Positions 1-10,106 of a stretch of DNA of 64,000 nt are shown here, piece by piece (position 1 is the first letter of the stretch; every line of letters starts with the position of its first letter). The translations under genes were made by a program, and so were the position numbers. The DNA is from Paramacrobiotus metropolitanus. Its lineage: Eukaryota; Tardigrada; Eutardigrada; Parachela; Macrobiotidae. The notes under the pieces are model-generated. The model made no database searches. It was not told where the DNA came from and saw only the letters and a program-made list of their open reading frames with translations. The DNA lies in the NCBI RefSeq assembly GCF_019649055.1, contig NW_026570314.1:124001-188000 (forward strand), given 5' to 3'.

Positions 1-824
1 CAAGTAAGACTCTTGGATGAGTCATCCATCCTGATTTGCCAGTAGCCACTAGCCAAATCAAGGCTAGTAAAGTAACACGAATTTTTAAGACTGTCCAAAC
101 AGTCGTCGATTCTGGGTAATGGGTAGGGATCAAAAATAGTGTCCTCATTCAAAAGCTTGTATGAAACACAAAATCTTAAAGACTCATCTCTTTTTCGTGC
201 CAGTACCACATTGGCACATCGTTCTGAAATTTCGCATGGGCTGATCACGCCCTTTCGCAACATATCTTGGATCTGTCGAGTGATCTCGACTTTTTGCCAT
301 TCCGCGAAACGCCGAAGCGGTTCCACGACTGGATTCGCTTCCGGTTTCAGAAAAATTCTGTGTGTCAACACGTTACAGGTACCGAGGCCCTGATCGTCGG
401 TCGGAAAGACCTCAGTAAAATCCATGAGCAAACGTACTAGTTCGTTCCGTTGTTCGACCGAAAGGTCACCATAATTTAATTTTTGAAAATTAATGTCTGA
501 AACTTTTGCCGCAATTGTGGTAGGACCAAAAAGGTCATCAATGTCATCTGTGATTTCCGAATTATTCTTCATAAAACGCTTGAGGTTTTCCGGCAGTAAC
601 TCTTCCAACGCGACTGCACTATTCTGAATCTCTTGGTCCGGAACCTCGAGGGTTCGCGTTTCTGTAACAGCTCTAATGGCATCTCTGATCCCAAAATTCT
701 CTGTAACGGGTTCCTGATGTTTAGGGATTGTTTTACCTTCGACCTCAAAGTTAGTTAGTTCCTGATTCCCTGCGACCTCAATGGCAGGTTCCTGGAGTCT
801 CCGGACTCGAAACCTCCGGGACCT
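1..824 (-). pseudogene. Reverse transcriptase N-terminal part (Ty3/gypsy type), cut by window edge
   Basis: The minus frame with codons at positions divisible by three is open from 824 to 1. It shows the conserved run leading into an RT palm: residues reading DPYPLPRID (about 120-147), followed by SLDLASGYWQIRM near the window edge. Upstream are the usual EVFP.D, H.I.L and P.R...E.Q..EI..ML..G.I.PC segments. The catalytic YVDD box would lie outside the window. The linker just before the domain (about 640-900) contains loosely repeated Pro/Glu-rich units. A TAG at 825-827 separates this frame from the linker piece at 828-1352. Confidence 0.85.
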
Positions 825-1352
825 CTAACTTGAATTCTTTCTGAATGCCAGTGACCTCGGTGACCGGTTCTTGGGTCTCCGGGATCGAAATCCCAGGACC
901 TCAACCTGACCTTTCAAACTTCTTTTGTTCTCGTTGCGCTTCAGCAACCCAAAATTGAAAAACTTTTCACGATCGGCTAATGCCCTTATCATACTATCTT
1001 GTCTCCTTTCCTTCCCATCTTGGGAGGAACCTGCGTCCAACAACTGTAACCCCTCGGGGCCTGCGGGTTCTGTACCATCAAGTGTCCTCGCCGTTTCCGG
1101 AAACTGTTCCGCCAGCAGAACAGCTTGGGAAACTAAGTTCGTAGATGCGGCCAAACCTGGGCTCGCCTTCTTTCTGAGCTCGCCCGGAAATACGGGTTTC
1201 TCAGACGGATTCTCCGTTAGTATTTCTACGGCAACTCGTTTGCCTGTCTTCGGACCATCTCGTGGGTCGGATGGACCGTGTAGAAGGTAAATGGGATTAT
1301 TAAAAAACCGGCTTCCCATTCCCTTCATCCTGACCATTATCCGGGTTTGCAA
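825..1352 (-). pseudogene. Protease-RT linker piece of the retrotransposon
   Basis: This open stretch lies between the protease and the RT, in the RT frame but closed by TAG at 825-827. It is Pro/Glu/Lys-rich with no recognisable domain. The sequence on either side of the stop contains two similar Pro-rich blocks (about 785-824 and 865-900), suggesting an internally repeated linker. Its overlap with the end of the protease frame (1300-1352) marks another frame change, which could be an indel or a programmed shift. Confidence 0.55.
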
Positions 1353-1833
1353 GGCCCGGAAAACAGTAATAGAGCAAGGGCAAGACTACAGAATCATTAC
1401 GCAGTGTTTTAGAATGAAAATCAATTTGAATCCGTGTTTGATTAAGGTAATCAATTCCGATTAATACCTCAAAGGGTGCTTGGGTTACAACAAATAATTC
1501 ACATGGTTGTACTTGGCCCAAAACTTCAAGATAGACATCAATCTTTTTATTTAATTTACGTTGTGATGTTATTGTGGAGACGTATGGGCCATCAGTATCA
1601 ATTATTTCCAAACCATTAAGTTTCGCAAAACCTTCCGTAATTAATGAAATCCCTGAGCCGGTATCGAGTATCGCCCGGCATGATATATTATTCACACGAG
1701 CCCGACAGATAATTGGACCTACTTCACTATTTTTATATGGGTTTATGATGAAATGGTCTGTGCGTGCGTCGGTACCACGCACAGACCCATTCAGTTTAAA
1801 GAAGCAGGATCGTCCATCGGGAGCTGTTCCCAT
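1300..1833 (-). pseudogene. Retropepsin-like aspartic protease of the retrotransposon
   Basis: The product carries the aspartic protease signature AILDTGSGISLI, followed about 75 residues later by a VLIGIDYL segment that matches the conserved glycine-bearing flap-side motif of retropepsins. In this family the enzyme cleaves the gag-pol polyprotein. The frame differs from both the gag zinc-knuckle frame upstream and the RT frame downstream. An upstream piece in a third frame (1791-2141) appears to bridge gag and protease, so at least one indel lies near 1800. Confidence 0.8.
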
Positions 1834-1945
1834 GGATCCGCCTGAAGGTTACTGTGATAGAAAACTCGTGTCGGATTTGCAGCTGTACCGGCTGCCGGAA
1901 AAACTGGCGGGAGCTGTGGTCGAGCGGGTTGCTGACCACCTGTAA

Positions 1946-3312
1946 TCATAGGGACAGGTTGGGCTGGACCCATAGCGGGATATGCATTAGGTGGGGTGGC
2001 GGTCCGTAAGTACCGCGAGCTACTGCGTTGGCATAGGTGCCTCGACCTCGACCACGACCGGTCGATCCTCGGTAATTCCGACTTTGTGGGTTTTGCCAGC
2101 AAACGCCCTTGAGATGGCCTGCTTTCCCACAGTAATGACATTTACGAGACTCACGCTGCCGGGTATCGGGGCGTTGACCACCGGCTTCCAATTGGCTAAG
2201 CCTAGCGCGAATAGCTTCCATCTCAGCTGGATCAGGCACCGCAACATCGACTCGTACGGCTTTTGCCTGCGTATCGGTTGGGGGCGGAAAGTTTCCGTAG
2301 GACTGTGTCGTCCGTTTAACCGTTTCGGTTTCAACCCGAGGCGGTCGGCGTGAAGGTCCCGCACCAGCTTCAGGAAAGGCTAAACGTTGCCTATATTTAT
2401 AGGCGCGCGATATGTTCTTCAGTCGCTCGAGAAAATCTGTGGTATCTTCGATCTCGTCATAAACGGAAACGATTTCTGCTTTTAAGCCATCAGGCAAACC
2501 TTGGAAAAGGTGTAATATCAAATCATCAGGGGAAGCGTTAGGATTACGCGTCGTCACAATACGCGTAATTCGCGTGACGTACGCGAAAGGGTCATCAGTT
2601 GAAAGCATTTTCAAACTGGTGCCTTCGAGGTCAAAGTCGATGGGATTTTTCCCAAAGGTCTCTTTAAGAGCCTTCTTCAAATCATCCCAGCTATTGTCAT
2701 CGGGACGATTGACAAACCAATGGAGGGCGTCGCCCTGAGACAAGCTCGAAGACAGCTAAGTAACTGTCCTGACTTCCACCCGTAAAAGGAGTTCCCTGTG
2801 ACTCATATTCAAGAATAAAATTATCGACATCCTCAAGAAAAGTCCCCGTGAATTTCGGCAGGTCCCGAATATTAGGGGCCCGAAGCTGAAAACCTTTTTC
2901 TGCTGGCTGATTATCGTCATCAGCGTCGCCTGGCGCCATGGCCTTTGCTGACTTTTTATTTGCTCTACGAGATTTCCGGTTTTGTTTACGTAGTATCGAA
3001 AGGCGACCTTTCAGTTCGGTCCAGCTTAAATTTTGATTCACAGCGGACCGGAGAAGGTACCCTGTGGGCGAAGGCGATAGGGATTCAATTCTTTGGTCAA
3101 AAGGTATTGCCGAATGAACACTCAGATCCGGTGATTCATAGAAAGCTGTGTTGTGTAGATCTGCTTGATCAACCGTGTGGGGGTCGGAGTCCGAAGACGA
3201 CTCTACGACGTTCCCAGGAAGGGTTGGCTCTGGCTTCTTGTTTCGATGCTTGAGCCAAAATTTATCAACCGTGGAATGGGAGCTATACTCCGAATCCAGG
3301 TTAAATCAATCT
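1946..3312 (-). pseudogene. Gag of the retrotransposon, frame-broken
   Basis: An open frame runs from about 3312 to 2697 and continues after a frame change near 2700-2740 in the frame 2743-1946. The second part has a capsid-like helical region (HWFVNRPDDNSWDDL, then F.GLP..L..EI) and one CCHC knuckle, CHYCGKAGHLKGVC, followed by an Arg/Gly-rich tail. These are hallmarks of Ty3/gypsy gag, which packages the element RNA. The first part is basic (RKQNRKSRRANKKS). The break between the two parts implies a damaged copy. No ATG is obvious at the very start of the first frame. Confidence 0.8.
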
Positions 3313-3818
3313 TATTAACACACAATTTCAAACGACGGGTAGGGCCATGACACAAAAAGTAGTAGAAAACAGGAAATGGGTTTGGTACCACGATTGTTCA
3401 AGAAGAAATTATCGGACCGATCGCTGAATACAGAATTGGTAAAACAGGCGCAGCTGACTTATCAGTTTTGTCATCCGGCTGCGCACAACAACAGCCAACA
3501 ATCTTGGTAAGAATCTTTACCAGAAAAACATAACGGGATGATTCATCCCGAGGTAACGATTCTCTTATTTTAATATAGAACGGGTCACGTTTTGGAAAAA
3601 TAAAGTTCATCTGATAACATACATGTTGAATACTATGTGCAGCATAATATTTATGCTGTTTAAATGGATACGTACAAAAAATAAAACGTAGCTCTATAGA
3701 GCATAACCGGAAAATATGAATATTATTTGCAAGAAGAAGACAAAAATAATAAAATGAAATCCAGAAAACTGTAAATAAATTTCCGAATGATGAAACCACA
3801 TCAAAAGAAAAGAGAATC

Positions 3819-4121
3819 TTACAATCGATGCGGATTTTGTCGATGCGCATTAACCAACAACGTGTTACAGCAGGGACACACGGTTTCTGTTATATACTGG
3901 AAAACATAAAGGTCACTCAGGTTTTGTCGAGGCGCAACTAAATGTGCTCTCCTGGACTCAAGGACAATACAATGGACAAACAAAACTTTTGCATCATTGC
4001 TGAAAATGGTAGTACAAAAATCTGCGAATTCATCAACATCATCACTTTCTTTTGTCTGCCAAACGCTGTGAATTATTCGGCCCGTATGATCACGTGAAAC
4101 AGTTTTATATGTGAATTGCAT
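3819..4121 (-). CDS. Small unknown protein, CPCC family, copy 1
   Basis: A 100-residue open frame. I prefer the Met at 4121 over the one at 4184 because the two neighbouring copies start at the equivalent place. The core pattern FC..(I/L/F)F.......(L/V) near residue 35 and a C-terminal ITETVCPCCNT segment recur in the next copy upstream. The paired cysteines could bind a metal or form disulphides, but nothing shows which. No signal peptide or membrane segment is evident from the preferred start. I do not recognise the family. Support for a real gene comes from conservation among three tandem same-strand copies. Confidence 0.5.
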   Translation of the reverse strand: MQFTYKTVSRDHTGRIIHSVWQTKESDDVDEFADFCTTIFSNDAKVLFVHCIVLESRRAHLVAPRQNLSDLYVFQYITETVCPCCNTLLVNAHRQNPHRL

Positions 4122-4190
4122 TTCACAACAGATTATTGAAAAGAAAGAGATAAAGGAATATGTCGATTTATTCCAATGCAACAATGAAAT

Positions 4191-4464
4191 TCATACATAA
4201 GAATGTTTACAACAAGGGCACGTGGCCTCAGCAATATATTTTTGTATATACGGATCCGTACTTTTCTCACGTACATTAATACCGCTTCCGATGGGGTTGA
4301 ATGTCACGTAATCAATTAATAATGCCTCAGGATTATTTTCAAAAAAGGTATCACAAAAGGAATCGAAAGCTTCTTCGGCAGCGTGATTTGCATCCCGAAT
4401 AAAAACGCCAGTAGATTACGCCATCAGATGTACGGCGACAAAGAACTTTATAGTCGAATAACAT
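4191..4464 (-). pseudogene. Small CPCC family, copy 2, one-base frameshift
   Basis: From the ATG at 4464 the frame begins like copies 1 and 3 but must shift by one base near 4410 to continue into the matching segment EEAFDSFCDTFFENN. It ends IAEATCPCCKHSYV before TGA at 4191-4193. The C-terminal Cys-Pro-Cys-Cys and the FC...F.N block match copy 1. Either this copy is a recent pseudogene, or the assembly has an error, or a very short intron lies there. Function unknown. Confidence 0.45.
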
Positions 4465-4594
4465 TTCTTAAAATGTCTGAAAGAAAGTAAAGAAATGCCC
4501 GACAATGATTTTCATGAAAAGAAAATGTACGCAATAAAGACGATTAGAAAATGCAAATATTGAAATATTAAAATACGGAGATTAGTGATTTATT

Positions 4595-4875
4595 CTATTC
4601 AGGAATTTGCAGCACATTGCGCATACCACCAAGCGATACCAAACGATCAACAATATCCTGAACAAGAGAATCCGTAATAGGCATTTTAAATAAAATCCTG
4701 TATCTTCAGTATCCAGGTTTTTCCACTCGACATACAATACAGTCGAATTTTGAATAAACAGATTATTGCAAAATGCCGCTAGTTCATTATTATTTTGGAA
4801 CGAATAAGTCTGCGACAATTGATGTATATACACCTGATTATTAATTCGCTGCACAAGAGATAATTCATATACCAT
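4595..4875 (-). pseudogene. Small CPCC family, copy 3, divergent, possible frameshift
   Basis: The frame starts at the ATG at 4875 and shows the family block ELAAFCNNLFIQNSTVLYVEW. After about residue 60 the better continuation lies in another frame, which reads MPITDSLVQDIVDRL and ends at TAG 4595-4597 directly followed by AATAAA. That continuation aligns with the STDPYIQKYIAEA part of copy 2 but lacks the CPCC motif. Without a frame change the product instead ends at 4582 with a hydrophobic tail. Whether the change is an indel or splicing cannot be told here. Confidence 0.4.
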
Positions 4876-5688
4876 ATTTAAATTTTATCACGAACGATGC
4901 ATAATTAATAAGCGGGATAAATTATAACAAACATTTTGACAATAGTCAAAAGTACACAACAGTATTACAGCATATACATTACGGCAGAATATCTGACATC
5001 ACTTGATGCATTGACTCTAACGTTCCAATCGGAACGTATAAGAGTATGGTATATTCAAATATACCACTGGCAAATTAGCGTTGGTGAAAAATTAATTTAT
5101 TTTAAAAATTAATAACTGGTGCAACTTACAATACGGTGTTGCGCTTGGTCCATCGTAGAACTGTGAACGCGGGAAAACGGCTTCCGTAGACGAAACGTAA
5201 GGCGGCCGGGTGGTCAGTTAACGGAATAACGATGCCGTAAATATCGATCGCACGCGACTGTAGTAACCGACAGGTGGCTTCTCAGTCGTCGGACCAATTT
5301 GTTACATAATTTATGGCAGAGCGAAATAAACGGAAAAGGTCACGGCGGTGTAAGACCGGCCGGTTTCGTAGTCTAATATGTGGTGTTTACGGAAATATGC
5401 ATAAACGGCAACGAACGAGACGGCAATTGCGAGTCAAGAATTGTTATTCAAGGAAATTAGGCTGCACGGCTGTGACTGTCGCAGAAAAGCGCAAAAACAT
5501 CGGTATAAAAGAGCAACCAGTGGAACGGTATATCAGATAACGGCATGTACGGGCATATCGCCCTTAACAATCAGAAAGCGCATTTCATGAGAATCGGCAC
5601 ATACTAAGTGATTCAGGCATTGGGCAAGGGAAAAGTAGCGAGCCGAGCATCAGGACAAAGTACATGTAACACGGTTAATAGGTGCAAC
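4876..5688. other. Intergenic, nothing recognised
   Basis: No supported gene. A short Arg/Lys-rich plus-strand frame at 5313-5540 has no recognisable motif or paralog in the window and is probably chance. Confidence 0.5.
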
Positions 5689-5845
5689 AGCCAATGAACT
5701 TCATTGGCAGAAGCGGAAACCAAAAGAAGACCGCGGTAAACAAGTGGTGTACCAAAACCGGTAGAAAAAAACTGGGTCATCTGCCAAACTTAAGTCAAAG
5801 CCGACAGAATCCTAAGAACTCTTAAAAATTACCCAGTCCACAAAA
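5689..5845. repeat. Duplicated flank, copy of 15370-15540
   Basis: About 150 bases from the CCAATGAACTTCATTG segment to CTTAAAAATTACCCA match 15370-15540 closely. At 15540 the sequence continues into the 3' flank of a minus-strand BTB gene. Here it continues directly into the first exon of that gene type, so the gene body appears to be deleted. Confidence 0.8.
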
Positions 5846-5980
5846 ATGATCGTGTCCCACCGCGAACTGGTCGTCGTTTAATTGGGCGCTGGTTAAGGTC
5901 AGGTGCATGCCTTCACTGATCTTCGCGATCCCGATGCGATTTGCTGAATCCGAGGACGGCGCAATCGAATTCTGAGACAT
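5846..5980 (-). pseudogene. BTB-BACK-MATH gene remnant, first exon only
   Basis: The minus strand starts MSQNSIAPSSDSANR at 5980 and continues through the BTB start to QFAVGHDH, nearly identical to the first exon of the pseudogene at 17793. It breaks off at about 5846 where the duplicated flank begins. Exons 2 to 10 are absent. The upstream sequence (5981 onward) also matches the region upstream of 17793, so this is the remains of a head-to-head pair with the intact gene at 6604. Confidence 0.85.
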
Positions 5981-6603
5981 GACAACGGATTCGTGAAGGC
6001 GATGTCACAATCGAATTTTAGGGAAGTCAGACCCAAAAGTCGAACGCAGACAGTGTAACCAAGCAAGAAACCATATGAATCAGTTTACTATTATTTTCAC
6101 CAGCCACAATATGAAAAATCCGGAGGAAATAGCTCGCACCGCTACACAGGTCATAAAAGTGGAAGCTAGCAGCTATCTGGATGCTGGACAAAACACGACG
6201 CACTGGACGAAGCAAACAGCGGACGCGAAGCGGGCGCCACATGCCGAGTGGAACTTAACCGATGCGCTGTTATAGCCGGTGGCCCGGTGTTATACGCATA
6301 CTCGCGTCAACAGGGCGCCGGTCATTCGGTTTCGCAATTTCTAAACCTGCAGTTTCAAACTGCTTTAGGTGTAGGATTAAATTTCTGCTGACTGTACACC
6401 ACTTCAGTATTCCGTTGACTTTCATGTTGTATCGCTTCATACTGTTGATATTAAGGCATTGTCGTTTCCTTCGGATTTTCTAAATCCAATGGTTCCTTAG
6501 CGGTTTATGCGACTTCCAGCTGCATGTTCGATTGCTTGCGTTCTGCCAGGTCCGAATTTCTGAATTTTGACTGTGAATTCACTTTGGCAAATTCTCTTTG
6601 GAC
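5981..6603. promoter_or_regulatory. Shared 5' region of a head-to-head BTB pair
   Basis: This stretch separates the minus-strand first-exon remnant from the plus-strand intact gene. It aligns over most of its length with 17794-18389 between the paralogous pair. It is the likely promoter region of both genes. No TATA box or specific site could be assigned with confidence. Confidence 0.5.
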
Positions 6604-8662
6604 ATGTCTGAGAATTCTGTTACGCCGTCTCGCGGTTCAGGGGGTCGCGCGGGGATCTCAAAGATCAGTGACGGTTTGCAGCGCATGTTAGCTAGCGGCG
6701 AAAGAAGCGATATCCAGTTCACGGTGGGACGGCTGTATGGTGCCGAGAAGATTTTTCCCGCTCACGGGTGAATCGCCGCTGTTATTTCCTTAAGGGCGCC
6801 TCGTTTTTATCCATGATTTCCAAGACTCCCAGAGCAGGTTTCTTATCAATGATACTGATGTCTTGCAGACTCATCATGGGTGTTCGTAGTTCTGTGCTTC
6901 ATGCTGCGTTGGATAAAATGTTCTCTGGAACTGTCGGAGGAAGCTACACAGCTCATATCGACTTGCCTGATGTTCATCCCGAGGCCTTCGCGAACATGCT
7001 CAGGTCGGTTTTTTTGGCACAATGTTTGTTTATCGCTCTTTCCAGATCAACGCTAATGACAACGCTGCAAAATTTGCAGCTACATCTACACTGATGATGT
7101 GAAGAATCTCTCCTTGGATAACGCTTTCCACACTCTACGCTGCGCAGACAAGTATGGCTTGCCGTTACTGGGAGCCATCTGCACCAACTTCATTCTGAAT
7201 CAGATCAGAACCGACAGTTGTCTCGATATGTTGGATACGGTAGGTTTGCTAAGCTTCGTTTTTCCATTCTCCTACAGGAGATATTGGCAGCTTTGTTTTG
7301 CAGGCAGTTCGATACGCCAATGCTGCACCCTGCGTCCTGGAGAAGTGTCTGAGTCTGATTGACAAATCAACAAAAACTGTCTGGGAATCAGATCAGTTCT
7401 GTGAGATTGGAGAAGAGGCGCTCCGCATCATTCTCCAACGGGATACGCTGACCGCCAGCGAAGACACAATTTATTCCGCAGTTGATAAGTAAATGAAGGC
7501 CGCTTTTAGCAAGAAATGCCAACATACCGATAGTTCCATGTTTTATTCGCTGATTTTTGGCAGGTGGGCTGCACAAATGTGCATACGGAGGAACATGGAC
7601 GCTTCCTCCGCCAATCGGCGCAAAATATTGGGCCAGACTTTCTTTCTCCTCCGTTTTCCGCTCTTGACTGATGCTCATCTGATGGATGGACCGGTGAAGG
7701 TACGATTGCATTGCCATCGATCTATGTAGTATAATCTGATTCATAGCAAGTGGTAGATTCACCGATAAGTGGCTTTGTCTTCCGTCCGTGTTCTGAACGT
7801 AGATGGCCGAAAAGTGGACAGCCGGAGAAAAGTCGGACGCGTTTGATGAAATCTTTGGTTTTGTTTAGAATGGTCTGCTGCTGCAGTCGGAAGGATGGGA
7901 CATCTACCGCTTTAAGCACGCTACCGTCAAACCGGAGCTGCCGTTCCCTACGGAACCCCGACAAAGTACCCGCGTAACAACGCTTTAAACTTTTGACGCA
8001 GTCCGTACACAACAGCGATATTGCGCTTCTAGAGGTACGCGTCGAGGGTATCGTTAACTACCCCGTTCCGGACGTCAGAACGCTATCGGCAACGTACGTC
8101 TCCAGTCGCTCCACGAAAATCGGAAAGCTGCTTTGGTGAGCCGGCTATCGCACGGGAAAGCTGCAAAGCCGTTGAACGGAAACAACATTCATATGTGTCA
8201 TATTGCAGGGGAATCGAGGTGAACAACGCGCTGGGCTTCTTCCTTAAGTGTTATGGCTCCGACCCGAAATCCGAACTTTGGAGGTGCAGCGTAACTGCAG
8301 AACTTTGCCTGTTACCGTGGAACGCGGAAACTGCACCCATTAAGAGAAGTATAAATTTGCCGTCGAGTTAGGGTAATTCCATTCACTCTATACATACTTT
8401 GCCTTAATTATGTTGAACTTGTGTAGTGATATCCCATTTGTTTCGCAAGGAAAAGAATAACTTGGGATATAAAGAATATATATCCATGGAGGTAATGTAT
8501 TCGATGCGGTTAAAAAAACCGTTAGCGATTCGTTGACGGTCTTGATGTCGGTTTGTGTTTCAGAATTTACTGGATCCGTCAAACGGGTACGTCGATCCTA
8601 GTGACTTCTCCTTGAAACTGCAAGTCCACCTGACCGCTTACCTTCCGGCTGAACTGGCGTAA
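6604..8662 (+). CDS. BTB-BACK-MATH protein, intact (gene 1, 427 aa)
   Basis: Ten exons: 6604-6767, 6869-7003, 7080-7239, 7304-7488, 7564-7699, 7869-7965, 8033-8135, 8209-8348, 8427-8491, 8564-8662. They sum to 428 codons with all phases consistent. Exons 1-3 encode the BTB fold, starting at SDIQFTVG and including an YIYTD-like strand. Exons 4-6 encode BACK, with LQRDTLTASEDTIYSAVDKWA, LGQTFFLLRFPLLTD and a PFPTEPR end resembling the BTBD1/2/3/6 group. Exons 7-10 encode a MATH/TRAF-like domain ending LLDPSNGYVDPSDFSLKLQ. Such proteins are expected to link CUL3 to substrates bound by MATH. Exon 8 is shorter than in paralogs by six codons. The start matches other family members. Confidence 0.85.
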
Positions 8663-10106
8663 ATGCAATGTGCAGTTAAATGGTTGACCGAAAGGACAAC
8701 AGTACGGTACTTTGGTGTGTGAATGTTCGGCTTGGTGAGCGAATTTAGGATTGGTGTTCGCTAGTATGCAATGGGTTTTTTACAGATTCCGTTTTTGTAG
8801 ATTGATCACGTTCGTAATATTATTGTTTCAGGAGTCATTGTATTTACGGTTCAGAGAATGTGTAAATGTACTTTATTGATACCTTATGAAGGGGGATTTA
8901 TACTGAAGTATTTATTCTAATGGTCCTCCTTATGAATGAACTAGATTTTGTTCAAGTGTGACGGGAGATGTTAATTTTGTAATGGCTGATCGTTAGCAGT
9001 ATCAATTCAAACGTTTTTAGAGGAGCATTGTTATACTCTGTAAACTTCAAATACAGCTCTCCTTCGGTTGAACAGCGCCTGTTCCCATGCGCCATGGTTT
9101 TCTACTTTGAGATGCTCACGTTTGATTGCGCATTGCCGGAAAAGGAGTTCGCACAGACTTAAGTCAGCTGGTACACGTTATCTAATTTTAGACAGTGTAA
9201 GATATGTTGCGACCTTGCATGGAAGAAGCGAAACCGTAGTTAGCGACCGCTGTTCGCCCGTGGGGGATACAGTATATATTTTTGTTTGTAGCCGTTCACT
9301 TAATTTCATAAACTTAAGCAATTTGTACGAAATGTTTCTGTGAAATAACAATAATCTTGTATGAATGTTACCAGCTTTATAAACCAGGTCTTATAAATTA
9401 CAGTGAGTCATGTCTACGCGCATACACTTTGCGACATGGGTAGAGAAGGAAGATGTGTACTTTGATTTACACATCGGATGCTATTTACAAACAATGGCTC
9501 ATTCTGGAATTTTTCAGTCATTTTGAAAATTTCTGAGATATCATCGGCAAATGGTAACTAAGTACCAAAGCTAATTGACTGCGTTGCCGAAAGCGAAAAC
9601 TCCAATCCGCAAACGAAGAGGGGAGGCTGCACATGATTTAAGTAAAAGCAGTGCACGATACAAGAAGAATTATGAGTGGACACATGACAATAAAGGTACC
9701 GCGTAATAAACGTAACGTAGGTAGTTACTGTAGAACTGTAAATGCGAATACGACAAATTGCAGACGTTATAGTAATTGCAACGGACCATAATTGTTTTGG
9801 TTTCTCCATTCTCTTACAGCAAAAGCTGCAGAAGGAATACAACTGAGCAACCACCACCAACACCTGCTCAAATTAGATCAATACAAAACGTTAAGAAACG
9901 CTTATAGCGCAGCGATTTCTAATGACATTTTACGACCAACCACAAGGTAATCAGTTCACAAAAAAATTAACGCTACAAAACTCGTCCTTAAGTGAAAAAC
10001 ACATACATCAGCCGGGAATCGCCAGCCAACCTGAGCGTGCAACTGAATACTTCAAGTGGTATTATTTTCTGGTCCATATCCATAAGACGCTCCTTGAAAC
10101 ACTGCA
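8663..10106. other. Intergenic between convergent BTB genes
   Basis: No supported gene. A segment near 9190-9250 matches 20940-21000 downstream of the paralog at 18390, showing that the duplication extends past the 3' end of the gene. Several short open frames (9068, 9558, 9922) have no recognisable features. Confidence 0.6.

Larger units (their letters stand above)
1..3312 (-). mobile_element. Ty3/gypsy-like LTR retrotransposon, internal coding part, degenerate
   Basis: Reading the minus strand from about 3312 downward gives gag with a CCHC zinc knuckle, then an aspartic protease with a DTGSG active site, then a linker, then the start of a reverse transcriptase. This is the gag-PR-RT order of Ty3/gypsy elements. 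The element is cut by the window start, so RNase H, integrase and the 3' LTR are not visible. The coding parts lie in different frames (gag in two frames, protease in a third, RT linker in the first again) and the linker has an in-frame TAG at 825-827, so this copy looks defective. I could not define a 5' LTR or primer binding site. Confidence 0.85.

Noticed and set aside
1574-2353. Plus-strand open frames over the retrotransposon
   Set aside because: They are shadows of gag and protease on the minus strand.
5313-5540. Arg/Lys-rich open frame, possible basic peptide gene
   Set aside because: No homolog in the window, no motif, and the composition can arise by chance; the frame lies in unannotated spacer.
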